A DNA stretch of 64,000 bases from Salibacteraceae bacterium (GCA_018401875.1 JAGYJZ010000004.1:172693-236692), one strand, 5' to 3'; counted from the stretch's first letter, positions 25,935 to 33,792 are shown. Numbers and translations: made by a program. The notes: generated by a model from the sequence alone, not told the origin.

Positions 25935-27193
25935 AGAATTGGGAAGTAAAATATCTTGATGATGTATGTGAGCTTATTACTTGCGGTGTTGCTGCAAGAC
26001 CAAACTATGTTGATGAAGGTGTCCCGTTTTTATCTGCAAAAAATGTAAAAGATGGACAGATTATTTGGAGTGGATACAATTGCATTACAGAAGAAACGCA
26101 TAAAGAACTGACCAAAAACAACAAACCAGTAAAAGGTGATTTACTTTACACAAGAGTTGGAAGTTATGGTGAAGCCGCTGTTATTGAAGATGATTATGAG
26201 TTTAGTGTTTTCGTTAGTTTGACTTTAATTAAAGTTGAAAAATCAAAACTCAATAATTACTATTTAAAACACTATTTAAATTCGGAAGGAGTTAAAAACC
26301 TTGCAAAAGCAAGTATTAGCGGTTCAGGTGTTGGAAATCTAAATGTTGGAACTGTAAGAAAATTTACAATCCCCCTTCCTCCTCTCCCCGAACAAAAACA
26401 CATTGTTTCCATATTAGATGAAGCCTTTGCCGCCATAGCCAAGGCAAAAGCCAATGCCGAACAAAACCTCAAAAACGCCAAAGAACTTTTTGAAAGTTAT
26501 TTGCAGGGGGTGTTTGAGAAAAAAGGTGATGGTTGGGAAGAAAAGAAGTTGGGGGAAGTTATTTCATACGATAAAAATCAAAACATTCACAAAGGATTGC
26601 CTTATGTTGGTTTAGAACATATTGAATCAAATTCGGGTAGATTTATTGGAAGTTTAGAACCACAAATAGTTAAGAGTTCAACTTTCTATTTTAATGAGCA
26701 GCACGTTCTTTACGGAAGATTAAGACCGTATTTGAATAAAGTTTTGTTGCCAGATTTTGAAGGTCATTGTTCAACTGAAATATTTCCAATCAAAGTTGGA
26801 AGGCAAATTGCGAAAGAGTTTTTATTCTATTGGCTTATCGCAGGTTCAACCGTTAAGAAAATTGATGCGACTTGGACAGGTGCAAGAATGCCAAGAGCAA
26901 ATATGAACCAGGTGTTAGAATTTGATTTTGCATTTCCGCCACTCAAAGACCAACAAACCATCGTCCGCCAATTAGATGCCCTGAGAGCCGAAACACAAAA
27001 GTTGGAAGCGGTGTATCAAAAGAAAATTGATGATTTGGAAGAACTGAAAAAATCAATCTTGCAAAAGGCATTTGCGGGGGAGTTGGGTGATGGTGAGCCT
27101 GCCGAACCAAAAACAGAAAAATCCCGAAGGGATGATAAGATTATAGAAAACAAGATTAACCACACACGAACCAACCCCGAAGGGGTGTTATGA
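25931..27193 (+). CDS. hsdS: Type I restriction-modification specificity subunit HsdS
   Basis: Determines the DNA target of the complex through two target-recognition domains (about residues 1-160 and 205-350), each followed by a conserved helical arm: PLPPLPEQKHIVSILDEAF and PLKDQQTIVRQLDALRAE. The natural HsdS end, a LKKSILQKAFAGELG motif, is at about residue 380. The remaining tail (about residues 397-420, SRRDDKIIENK and TNPEGVL) is encoded by two REP hairpins (27121-27133 and 27174-27186), so the ancestral stop has apparently been overwritten by repeats. Whether the tail harms function is unknown. The start overlaps hsdM by four bases. Confidence 0.93.
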   Translation: MKNWEVKYLDDVCELITCGVAARPNYVDEGVPFLSAKNVKDGQIIWSGYNCITEETHKELTKNNKPVKGDLLYTRVGSYGEAAVIEDDYEFSVFVSLTLIKVEKSKLNNYYLKHYLNSEGVKNLAKASISGSGVGNLNVGTVRKFTIPLPPLPEQKHIVSILDEAFAAIAKAKANAEQNLKNAKELFESYLQGVFEKKGDGWEEKKLGEVISYDKNQNIHKGLPYVGLEHIESNSGRFIGSLEPQIVKSSTFYFNEQHVLYGRLRPYLNKVLLPDFEGHCSTEIFPIKVGRQIAKEFLFYWLIAGSTVKKIDATWTGARMPRANMNQVLEFDFAFPPLKDQQTIVRQLDALRAETQKLEAVYQKKIDDLEELKKSILQKAFAGELGDGEPAEPKTEKSRRDDKIIENKINHTRTNPEGVL

Positions 27194-27204
27194 TTATAGA
27201 TAAT
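27120..27204 (+). repeat. RAYT-associated REP hairpins at the hsdS 3' end
   Basis: Two copies: ATCCCGAAGGGAT (27121-27133) followed by GATTATAG, and ACCCCGAAGGGGT (27174-27186) followed by GATTATAG. The hairpin plus an adjacent GATTATAG tag is the repeated unit; these two are in inverse orientation to the copies with CTATAATC at 27303 and 27902. They form the last codons and stop of hsdS. Confidence 0.8.
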
Positions 27205-27239
27205 ATGATTATAAAGATGAACACACCGCCAATAATAAA

Positions 27240-27380
27240 ACCCCAAAGGGGTGCAATATATGCCACCCCTTCGGGGTTGGGATACCAATTCGATACCCGA
27301 TGCTATAATCTTGTTACCCCTTCGGGGTTTGTAAACCGCAAGAATCTAATTTTCAACAATTCTTACAACCCTTCTGGGTT
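27240..27380 (+). repeat. REP hairpin cluster upstream of the RAYT gene
   Basis: Four hairpins in 140 bases: ACCCCAAAGGGGT (27240-27252), ACCCCTTCGGGGT (27265-27277), the same 13-mer at 27316-27328 preceded by CTATAATCTT at 27303, and the variant AACCCTTCTGGGTT (27367-27380). Compensatory changes keep the stems paired, showing that structure is selected. Confidence 0.85.
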
Positions 27381-27393
27381 AAATTCATAAATT

Positions 27394-27855
27394 ATGGCAG
27401 GCACATTTTCACAAATTTATATCCAATACGTTTTTGCTGTAAAAGGCAGAGAAAATTTATTGCAAAAACCTTGGCGTGATGAAGTGTTCAAATACATTGC
27501 AGGGATTATCAAAGGCAAAAATCAAAAACCAATTATCGTTAATGGTGTCGCAGACCACGTTCACGTATTTGTGGGTTTAAAGCCAGCAATGAGCATCTCC
27601 GATTTAGTGAGAGACATTAAAAACAATTCTTCCAATTTCATAAACGAACAAAAATTCATAAAAGGGAAATTCTCTTGGCAAGAAGGATACGGAGCATTCT
27701 CTTATGCTCATTCGCAAATTGAAAATGTGTATCAATACATTGCCAATCAGGAAGAACATCACAGGAAGAAAACATTCAAAGAAGAATATCTTGATTTTCT
27801 TCAAAAATTTGAAATTGAATACAATGAAAAATATTTATTTGAATGGATAGATTAA
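27394..27855 (+). CDS. REP-associated tyrosine transposase (RAYT, IS200-like Y1_Tnp)
   Basis: Single-strand DNA transposase-like protein of the HUH superfamily. The 153-residue product has the metal-binding HUH motif in DHVHVFVGLKP (His-Val-His) and a candidate catalytic tyrosine in ENVYQYIANQEEHHRKKTF, the C-terminal block of RAYT/Y1 enzymes. RAYTs are generally single-copy domesticated relatives of IS200/IS605 transposases that mobilise REP hairpins. Here the gene sits in the middle of eight such hairpins, exactly as expected. ATG at 27394, 13 bases after the last upstream hairpin. It splits hsdS from hsdR, but all three genes remain on the same strand. Confidence 0.92.
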   Translation: MAGTFSQIYIQYVFAVKGRENLLQKPWRDEVFKYIAGIIKGKNQKPIIVNGVADHVHVFVGLKPAMSISDLVRDIKNNSSNFINEQKFIKGKFSWQEGYGAFSYAHSQIENVYQYIANQEEHHRKKTFKEEYLDFLQKFEIEYNEKYLFEWID

Positions 27856-27862
27856 ACATATC

Positions 27863-27927
27863 ACCCCTTCGGGGTTTAATTGACTTTTGGTTTGCATTGA
27901 GCTATAATCTTTTCATCCCTTCGGGAT
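27863..27927 (+). repeat. REP hairpins downstream of the RAYT gene
   Basis: ACCCCTTCGGGGT (27863-27875) and ATCCCTTCGGGAT (27915-27927), the second preceded by CTATAATCTT at 27902. The 27902 unit is almost the exact inverse complement of the one inside hsdS at 27120-27146, so the RAYT is bracketed by inverted REP units. Confidence 0.82.
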
Positions 27928-27992
27928 TGCAAAACAAAATCGGTATTCTTTTGAGCAAAATCTGCAAGAAAATCAATAATTGCTCAATAAAG

Positions 27993-28217
27993 ATGTTCAA
28001 TAGATATCAAGAAAATATGCCAGCTACATTCCATTTTGGGCCTAAAATCTTATTTGATGGCTGTTTGACCACCTCAGAATTCTTATGTGATGGTTATGTG
28101 ATAGGTGGTGCCAATAATCAATTCAACTCATTGATAATCAATGATTATTCATGTGATGGTTATGTGATTGGCAGCCCGATTTTATTTGATGGTCATTTGA
28201 TAATAGAGAAATTATGA
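27993..28217 (+). CDS. Small ORF with 11-residue repeats, coupled to hsdR
   Basis: A 74-codon frame from ATG 27993 to TGA 28215-28217, whose stop overlaps the hsdR ATG as ATGA. Its C-terminal 55 residues are five tandem 11-residue units, for example ILFDGCLTTSE, FLCDGYVIGGA, YSCDGYVIGSP and ILFDGHLIIEK. At the DNA level this is a 33-bp period with an 18-bp core at 28052, 28085, 28151 and 28184. I do not recognise the family; the repeat spacing weakly recalls beta-solenoid or pentapeptide-type coils. The frame is open upstream to 27843 through REP sequence, which is unlikely to be translated. It may be a real coupled gene or a decaying repeat. Confidence 0.35.
   Translation: MFNRYQENMPATFHFGPKILFDGCLTTSEFLCDGYVIGGANNQFNSLIINDYSCDGYVIGSPILFDGHLIIEKL
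28052..28201 (+). repeat. 33-bp tandem repeat before hsdR
   Basis: Four recognisable 18-bp cores (consensus ATKTGATGGYYRTKTGAY) at 28052-28069, 28085-28102, 28151-28168 and 28184-28201. Start-to-start distances are 33, 66 and 33, with a degenerate unit at 28118. The second and third cores are identical. Confidence 0.78.
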
Positions 28218-30559
28218 ACGAAGCAGAGACAAGAGCAGAACTCATAGACCCAAAGCTAAAGGCTTGTGGTTGGGGCGTTGTGGAAGGCTCTAAAGTCCTT
28301 CGTGAATACAACATAACGGTAGGTAAAATTCAAACAGGCGGTGGAAGGGGCAAAAGAGAAATTGCCGATTATTTGTTGGTTTACAAAGGCATTAAATTGG
28401 CAGTGGTAGAAGCCAAAAGTGATGATTTGGAAGTGGGCGAAGGCGTAATGCAAGCCAAGAAATATGCAGACAAACTAAAATTAGAAACCACCTACAGCAC
28501 CAACGGAAAAGCCATTTACCAAATCTGTATGAAAACAGGCGAAGAAGGTTTGGTAACAGATTTTCTTAGCCCTGATGAACTTTGGAATAAAACCTTTGCC
28601 GAGCAAAACGAATGGAGAGAAAAATTTGCCAATGTTCCTTTTGAAGATAAAAGTGGTACTTGGCAATTGCGCTATTATCAAGAAATAGCCGTAAAAAACA
28701 CCTTGGAAGCATTGGCAAGTGGCGGTGAACGTATTTTGCTCACCCTTGCAACAGGAACAGGAAAAACGGCCATTGCTTTTCAAATCGCATGGAAATTGTT
28801 TCAAACCCGGTGGAACTTGCAACGAGACGGCAGCCGAAGACCGAGAATTTTGTTTTTAGCAGACAGAAACATATTGGCAGATCAGGCTTTTAATTCCTTC
28901 TCTGCATTTCCTGAAGATGCATTGGTGCGAATAAAACCCAAGGAGGTCAACAAGAAGGGACATGTACCGACCAACGGAAGTATTTTCTTCACAATCTTTC
29001 AGTCTTTCATGTCCGGCACAGATGCTTCAGGAGATCCGCAGCCCAATTTTGGTCAGTACCCTGCCGACTTCTTTGATTTCATCATTATAGACGAGTGCCA
29101 CCGTGGCGGAGCAAATGACGAAAGCAATTGGCGGGGCATTTTAGAATATTTCAGTCCGGCAGTGCAATTGGGTTTAACCGCCACACCCAAGCGAGACGAC
29201 AACGTGGACACCTACAAATACTTTGGCGAACCAGTTTACATCTATTCGCTGAAAGAAGGTATCAATGACGGTTTCTTAACACCTTTCAAGGTAAAACGCA
29301 TCAAAACCACGTTGGACGATTACCGCTACACTTCGGACGATACCATTGTGGAAGGCGAAATTGAAGAAGGTAAACTCTATGAAGAAAAGGACTTTAACCG
29401 CAGCATTGAAATTGTAGAACGAGAAGCCAAGCGGGTAAACATCTTTTTAGCTGAAGCCAATCAAAATGAAAAGGCTATCATTTTTGGTGCAAATCAAGCG
29501 CATGCAGCTTTGCTTCGTGATTTGGTCAACCAAGAAAGGGCTCGGTCCCTGAGCCTGTCGAAGGGAGACCCTTTCTACTGCGTTCGAGTAACTGCCAATG
29601 ACGGTGAAGAAGGCGAAAGACTGTTGAGGGAATTTCAGGACAATGAAAAAACATTGCCAACCATTCTGACAACTTCGCAGAAACTCTCCACAGGTGTTGA
29701 TGCACGGAACATTCGGAATATCGTTTTGCTTCGTCCTGTCAATTCCATGATTGAGTTCAAACAAATCGTTGGTCGTGGTACACGTTTATTTGACGGCAAA
29801 GAGTTTTTCACCATTTACGATTTTGTAGATGCCTACAAACATTTCTCAGACCCTGAATGGGATGGAGAACCCTTAGAGCCTGAACCGAGTGAACCAAGAC
29901 CTTATCCACCACCTGAACCCAAAGAAAAGCCAGATGTTGAAGATCCTGACGAGCCAAGACCCAAAAAGAAAAAAGCCAAGGTTAAGCTGAGAGACGGAAA
30001 AGAAAGAACCATACAACACACTGTTCAAACTTCCTTTTGGAGTGCAGACGGAAAGCCCGTTTCGGCAGAAGAATTTTTGAATAATCTGTTTGGCGAACTT
30101 CCCAAACTATTCAAAGACGAAGAAGAATTGCGGAAACTGTGGAGTAATCCACTGACCAGAAGAACCTTGTTAGAAAACTTAGATGCAGCAGGTTTTCCGA
30201 AAGACGACTTACTGACTTTACAGAAGTTGGTAGATATGGAAAAAAGCGATTTGTATGATGTATTGGAATACGTTTTCAATGGCGACTATATCGCAATGAC
30301 CCGAGAAGCCAGAGCCAAGGCAGCCGAAGCAACCATCTTTGCTTTACTGAATGACAAACAAAGAGAATTTATCGCATTCGTACTGAGCAAGTACGTTGAT
30401 ACAGGAGTTGACGAACTCGACCAAGAAAAACTACCAATCTTGCTGACAAATAAATATCAATCATTGGAAGATGCCAAAGAAATATTAGGAGACGTGGCAA
30501 ATATCAGCAGACTGTTTGTAGAATTTCAGGAACATCTATACAATCAGAAAGTAGCGTAA
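28214..30559 (+). CDS. hsdR: Type I restriction enzyme R subunit HsdR (EcoEI-like)
   Basis: The DNA-translocating and cleaving subunit. The 781-residue product has an N-terminal PD-(D/E)xK nuclease (REIADYLLVYKG then VVEAKSDD at about residues 50-75), a superfamily 2 helicase core with Walker A TLATGTGKTA (about 180-189), DECH box in FIIIDECHRGG, and motif VI QIVGRGTRLF, then an EcoEI-type C-terminal domain. A family A palindrome at 29547-29565 encodes SLSLSKGD at about residue 445, in a loop between helicase motifs. An acidic proline-rich linker (EPEPSEPRPYPPPEPK) precedes the C-terminal domain. No stop or frameshift disturbs it, so the system may be functional. Confidence 0.95.
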   Translation: MNEAETRAELIDPKLKACGWGVVEGSKVLREYNITVGKIQTGGGRGKREIADYLLVYKGIKLAVVEAKSDDLEVGEGVMQAKKYADKLKLETTYSTNGKAIYQICMKTGEEGLVTDFLSPDELWNKTFAEQNEWREKFANVPFEDKSGTWQLRYYQEIAVKNTLEALASGGERILLTLATGTGKTAIAFQIAWKLFQTRWNLQRDGSRRPRILFLADRNILADQAFNSFSAFPEDALVRIKPKEVNKKGHVPTNGSIFFTIFQSFMSGTDASGDPQPNFGQYPADFFDFIIIDECHRGGANDESNWRGILEYFSPAVQLGLTATPKRDDNVDTYKYFGEPVYIYSLKEGINDGFLTPFKVKRIKTTLDDYRYTSDDTIVEGEIEEGKLYEEKDFNRSIEIVEREAKRVNIFLAEANQNEKAIIFGANQAHAALLRDLVNQERARSLSLSKGDPFYCVRVTANDGEEGERLLREFQDNEKTLPTILTTSQKLSTGVDARNIRNIVLLRPVNSMIEFKQIVGRGTRLFDGKEFFTIYDFVDAYKHFSDPEWDGEPLEPEPSEPRPYPPPEPKEKPDVEDPDEPRPKKKKAKVKLRDGKERTIQHTVQTSFWSADGKPVSAEEFLNNLFGELPKLFKDEEELRKLWSNPLTRRTLLENLDAAGFPKDDLLTLQKLVDMEKSDLYDVLEYVFNGDYIAMTREARAKAAEATIFALLNDKQREFIAFVLSKYVDTGVDELDQEKLPILLTNKYQSLEDAKEILGDVANISRLFVEFQEHLYNQKVA
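29547..29565 (-). repeat. Intragenic palindromic repeat, family A, copy 3
   Basis: CCCTGAGCCTGTCGAAGGG, the reverse complement of the 25124 repeat with one mismatch. It is read in frame within hsdR as SLSLSKG, replacing or extending a surface loop. Confidence 0.75.
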
Positions 30560-30718
30560 TGAAAGAAACCATGCGACATAAAGCCCACGCTTCACAGCCA
30601 CACACATTGCAAAGCCCCAATAGCCAACGCTACAACTAGAGCTTTGTCAAGGTGCTTCCCCGCCCCCGCGCGAACCGACCGAAGGGTGCTCAGCGAAGCG
30701 ATTCTTATCGGGTGGCAT

Positions 30719-31147
30719 TTAAGTTTTCTCGGACAACGCCTCAATTTCTAGCAGACGCTTTTCAATGTTTTGTCTTCTAAACTCCAGTGCTTCAAATTGG
30801 AGTTCGGCATTTTGAATTTCACTTTCGTCAGGAATTAGCTTACTGCTCTTGGGCAAGCGGTTGATTTCGGTTTGGTATTTCTCCAACAATTTTTCTTGTG
30901 CTTCTATCAAAGATGCTGCGCCATTGCTTTGTTGCAAATGGGCTAGGGTGGCGTTGGTGGTTTGCAGCAAGGTGGTCAATGCGGTGTACGCTGCGCTTAG
31001 TATTGTTCTGCGGGCGATTTTCTGGTCGATGTTTGCCCGAAGCTTTTGGTTGCGCTGTGCCAACTCATAAGCCTGCGCATATAGCGTTGAATGCAGCTGG
31101 TGCAATGCGTGTTGTGAAAGTTTGTTCAGTGTGATGTTCTTGGTCAT
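30719..31147 (-). CDS. Coiled-coil protein of unknown function paired with an XRE regulator
   Basis: A 142-residue, cytoplasmic-looking helical protein with heptad-rich segments over residues 10-75 and 85-140 (TNATLAHLQQSNGAASLIEA and ALEFRRQNIEKRLLEIEAL). No signal peptide, membrane helix or known catalytic motif is visible, and I do not recognise the family. Its start overlaps the stop of the XRE gene by four bases (ATGA), so the two are an operon. By arrangement it could be an effector or partner of the regulator, as in two-gene stress or toxin-antitoxin modules, but that is only an inference. It lies between the RM system and the PIN-like gene. Confidence 0.6.
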   Translation of the reverse strand: MTKNITLNKLSQHALHQLHSTLYAQAYELAQRNQKLRANIDQKIARRTILSAAYTALTTLLQTTNATLAHLQQSNGAASLIEAQEKLLEKYQTEINRLPKSSKLIPDESEIQNAELQFEALEFRRQNIEKRLLEIEALSEKT

Positions 31148-31365
31148 CGGTAAACGCGGATAAATAATTCAACCAGGCTTTCGGTACCGCTCAATGCGAC
31201 CAACTGCTCAACCACCGCTGCGCTAGGCGCATAGTGACCGCTTTCAATTCGATTTAACGTGGGCGCGGCCAGCTTTAGTTTGGCTGCCAACTGCCGAACT
31301 GATAAGCGCAGATGCGTTCTGGTGTGTCGAAAGAGTTTTGCGGTATGTGTGTTGTCTTGTGTCAT
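31144..31365 (-). CDS. XRE-family helix-turn-helix regulator
   Basis: A 73-residue single-domain DNA-binding protein from ATG 31365 (an earlier start at 31386 would add seven residues). The HTH is clear: LRLSVRQLAAKLKLAAPTLNRIESGHYAPSAAVVEQLV pattern (helices at about residues 19-58), typical of Cro/XRE proteins. Two direct repeats upstream (31388-31398 and 31416-31426) are candidate operators for autoregulation. It is the first gene of the pair with the coiled-coil protein. Confidence 0.82.
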   Translation of the reverse strand: MTQDNTHTAKLFRHTRTHLRLSVRQLAAKLKLAAPTLNRIESGHYAPSAAVVEQLVALSGTESLVELFIRVYR

Positions 31366-31387
31366 GGCGCTGCATGAAAAACACAAC

Positions 31388-31426
31388 GTGCAACAACACT
31401 ACTTTATTTTGTTTTGCGCAACAACA
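31388..31426 (-). promoter_or_regulatory. Candidate operator of the XRE gene pair
   Basis: On the minus strand TGTTGTTGCGC (31426-31416) and TGTTGTTGCAC (31398-31388) are direct repeats 28 bases apart, starting 22 bases before the XRE ATG. TTGCGCAA at 31414-31421 is also a perfect palindrome. Spacing near three helical turns suits an autoregulator but is unproven. Confidence 0.35.
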
Positions 31427-31697
31427 GCCTCATGATGTTTAATGTTGCGCCATTGACCAACTGGTATTGATCCCTAACTGCAAGCGCGTAGAGGCGATGC
31501 ACATTTTTCTCACGGTTGCCTCCTGTTTCTCTTTTCTGTTTTATATTTCGATGCGGAATTGTTATTGAGTATGAACGAAAGCCAAATGACAACAAACCAA
31601 AACAAATGGGAAATCCCTACGAAAAAGGAGGCTAAAACCCTTAAACGCTAACTTTATTGCTGATTACACAAGTTAGGCACAATGAAAAAACATCGAA
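31427..31697. other. Intergenic stretch between the XRE pair and the PIN-like gene
   Basis: No credible gene. A 63-codon minus-strand frame here lacks any recognisable feature. A hairpin CTAACTT (31648-31654) with AAGTTAG (31670-31676) and a 15-base loop lies 22 bases before the ATG of the frameshifted gene, and its right arm continues as GTTAGGC, an attC-like core. Promoter signals for both flanking genes must also lie here but none match TAnnTTTG. Confidence 0.5.
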
Positions 31698-33792
31698 ATG
31701 AACAAACAGAGAGCGATAACTTATAGTGTTTTATCATTGATCAGAAGCAAGGGAGAGCTAGTTAAAGGACCTATTGACGTATTTGTTCCCTTAATTAAAG
31801 CGTGTACTATCCAAACTAAATGAAGACGGAACTTTTAGTGGCGCTTCAATTATCGAAATAAAGAATTTAACTGATAAGCTCTACGCTATAGACTTTCCGA
31901 TCCCTGTACTCGAGAAAATACTGAAGAAGATTGCCAATGAAATCAATAAAGATGATGATATTAAATTCACCATCAATCAGGATAAGTCCTTCCAAATAAA
32001 GAACTACACTTTTACAGAATTTGAAGAATCAATCCGTCAGCAGAGTGTAGCAATCAGTAATTTAGAAAAGCTCTTCAAAGAATTTTGTGAATCCTGCGAT
32101 ACGAAAATTGACGAAAGCTCTTCTATCCTATCTTTTATTGAAGTAAACAAATCTTCCCTTTCAAAATACCTTGCACACAAGCCAAGTGACAAACAAAAAG
32201 ATTTCACAATAGAGGCTCAGTTCGTTAATTTTTTTAAGCAAATACCTGAAATATATGATTTGATACGGAGAATATATTTAGGCTCCATTTTGGCGAGTTA
32301 TATTGAGTATAAGACTAGTGATATAAAAACAGAAGTTGAGCTCTTGCTCGACACGAATTTCATACTTGGGTTTTTAGATTTAAACACACCTGAAGCCACA
32401 CATACATGTAGAAAACTTGTTGAAATCACTTTAGAACAGGGTTACAAACTCAGAATACTTAAGGATACTATAAATGAAACACAGAGTTTGCTAAAAGCAA
32501 AGGCGGAAAATTTTGACAGTTCTTTTCTTCAAAAAAGGGTCTATCCCGAGGATATTTACAACGCATGCGAACGAAGAAATCTCAATAGAGCCGACATTGA
32601 AAGAATTAGCGATAACCTAGAATTGGAGCTTAATAAACAGAAGATTTTATTAATTCCTGAGACTACGAAATATTCAAATATTGCAAAGAATAGCAAGGAA
32701 TATTCTGCCTTGAAACCATTTAGGAACAATCATTTAGCGGCTCTCCACGATGCAACTGCTATTCATTATGTCCGTTTAAAGAGAGGTAAAAAAATTAAGG
32801 ATTTCGAAAATGTCAACTGTTGGTTTGTAAATAATAACATAACACGAGATAAAGGTGATTATGAAGAGAAAGTCAGTGAATTTCAGCCCGAACTAATTAA
32901 AGCTGATGACTTTCTGAATATACTTTGGTTAAGCAATCCTCAAGTAAATATTTCAATGGATTCTACCGACTTGGCAGATATTGGAATTACCTCGTTAATT
33001 TCATTAACATTATCAGACAATCTTCCTAAGGCCTCAGTAATAAGGGAGCTTGATGATAATATTCATAAATATGCTTCCGAAGAATTAACGGACGGTGACA
33101 TTGTTAAAATTGCGACTCGGATAACCAATAAACAGTTACAGGACATTGACTCTTTAAACAATCTAGCTTCTAATGACAAAGTCGAATTTGTCAAGAGACT
33201 AGAACAAGAGGCGAAGAAGCAGGCACAGCAGGATCAAGAGCGGATCAATAAACTTGATGCATTAATTAAGGAATTGTCTTCTAAGGATACTCGTTTTACA
33301 GAACTCAGGAAGGAATTAGAAAACAAGGCTAAAGAGTATGATAGAAAGCTTTCAGAAATAAATGTCTCCGATCATTCAAAAAATACCCAAATTTCAGATC
33401 TTTCACAACAACTAGATTCTGAACGAAGGCAAAGAATATCGGCTCAAAACCAAATTAGAAAGGGAATGCGAGCCGATTACAAACTAGAGGTTATTTCAAA
33501 GTGGCGAGGAAAATCAATTCGTGAGTTTATTGCTGGGCTATTGTTAATATCCTCAGGGATTGTATACATTCTATACAAAGCTGATTGGCAATTACTCAAG
33601 GCTAATGAAATGGCTAAATCGCTTCAATCAAATTTTATCTTCGGTACAATGCTATTTGTACTTGGCTCGATATTCTCTGGATTCACTATTCGGACACTTT
33701 TCAATAAATATCGCAACGAATCAAATATTAAGGCCTTTACAGATAGCATTGAATATTCTGAGGACATGATGAATATTCAAGAGGAAAAATAA
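31698..33792 (+). pseudogene. PIN-like/coiled-coil/two-TM protein interrupted by a one-base frameshift
   Basis: The start region is in two frames. ATG 31698 opens 34 good codons (MNKQRAITYSVLSLIRSKG) then runs to a stop at 31821. From 31795 the +1 frame is open without stop to 33792, about 665 codons. Dropping one base at 31797-31800 joins them as VPLIK then RVLSKLNEDG. The joined protein of about 699 residues has an N-terminal domain, a PIN-like nuclease segment beginning LLLDTNFILGFLDL (about residue 215) with a later acidic LHDATAIHYV, a coiled coil and two C-terminal membrane helices (SGIVYILYK and GSIFSGFTI regions). A database gene call starting at 32260 would miss a quarter of it. Frameshift, sequencing error and programmed shift are all possible. 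Confidence 0.7.

Noticed and set aside
27843..27992. Upstream extension of the 11-residue-repeat ORF, starting inside the RAYT 3' end
   Set aside because: The frame runs through the RAYT stop and the REP hairpins, whose translation is implausible; the ATG at 27993 is a better start for any real product.
28052..28201. Possible CRISPR-like array because of 33-bp periodicity
   Set aside because: Repeats are 18 bp with only 15-bp variable gaps, degenerate and in an open reading frame; no cas genes nearby.
31404..31595. 63-codon minus-strand reading frame in the XRE leader
   Set aside because: It covers the candidate operator, has no recognisable motif and a composition like random frame; more likely intergenic.
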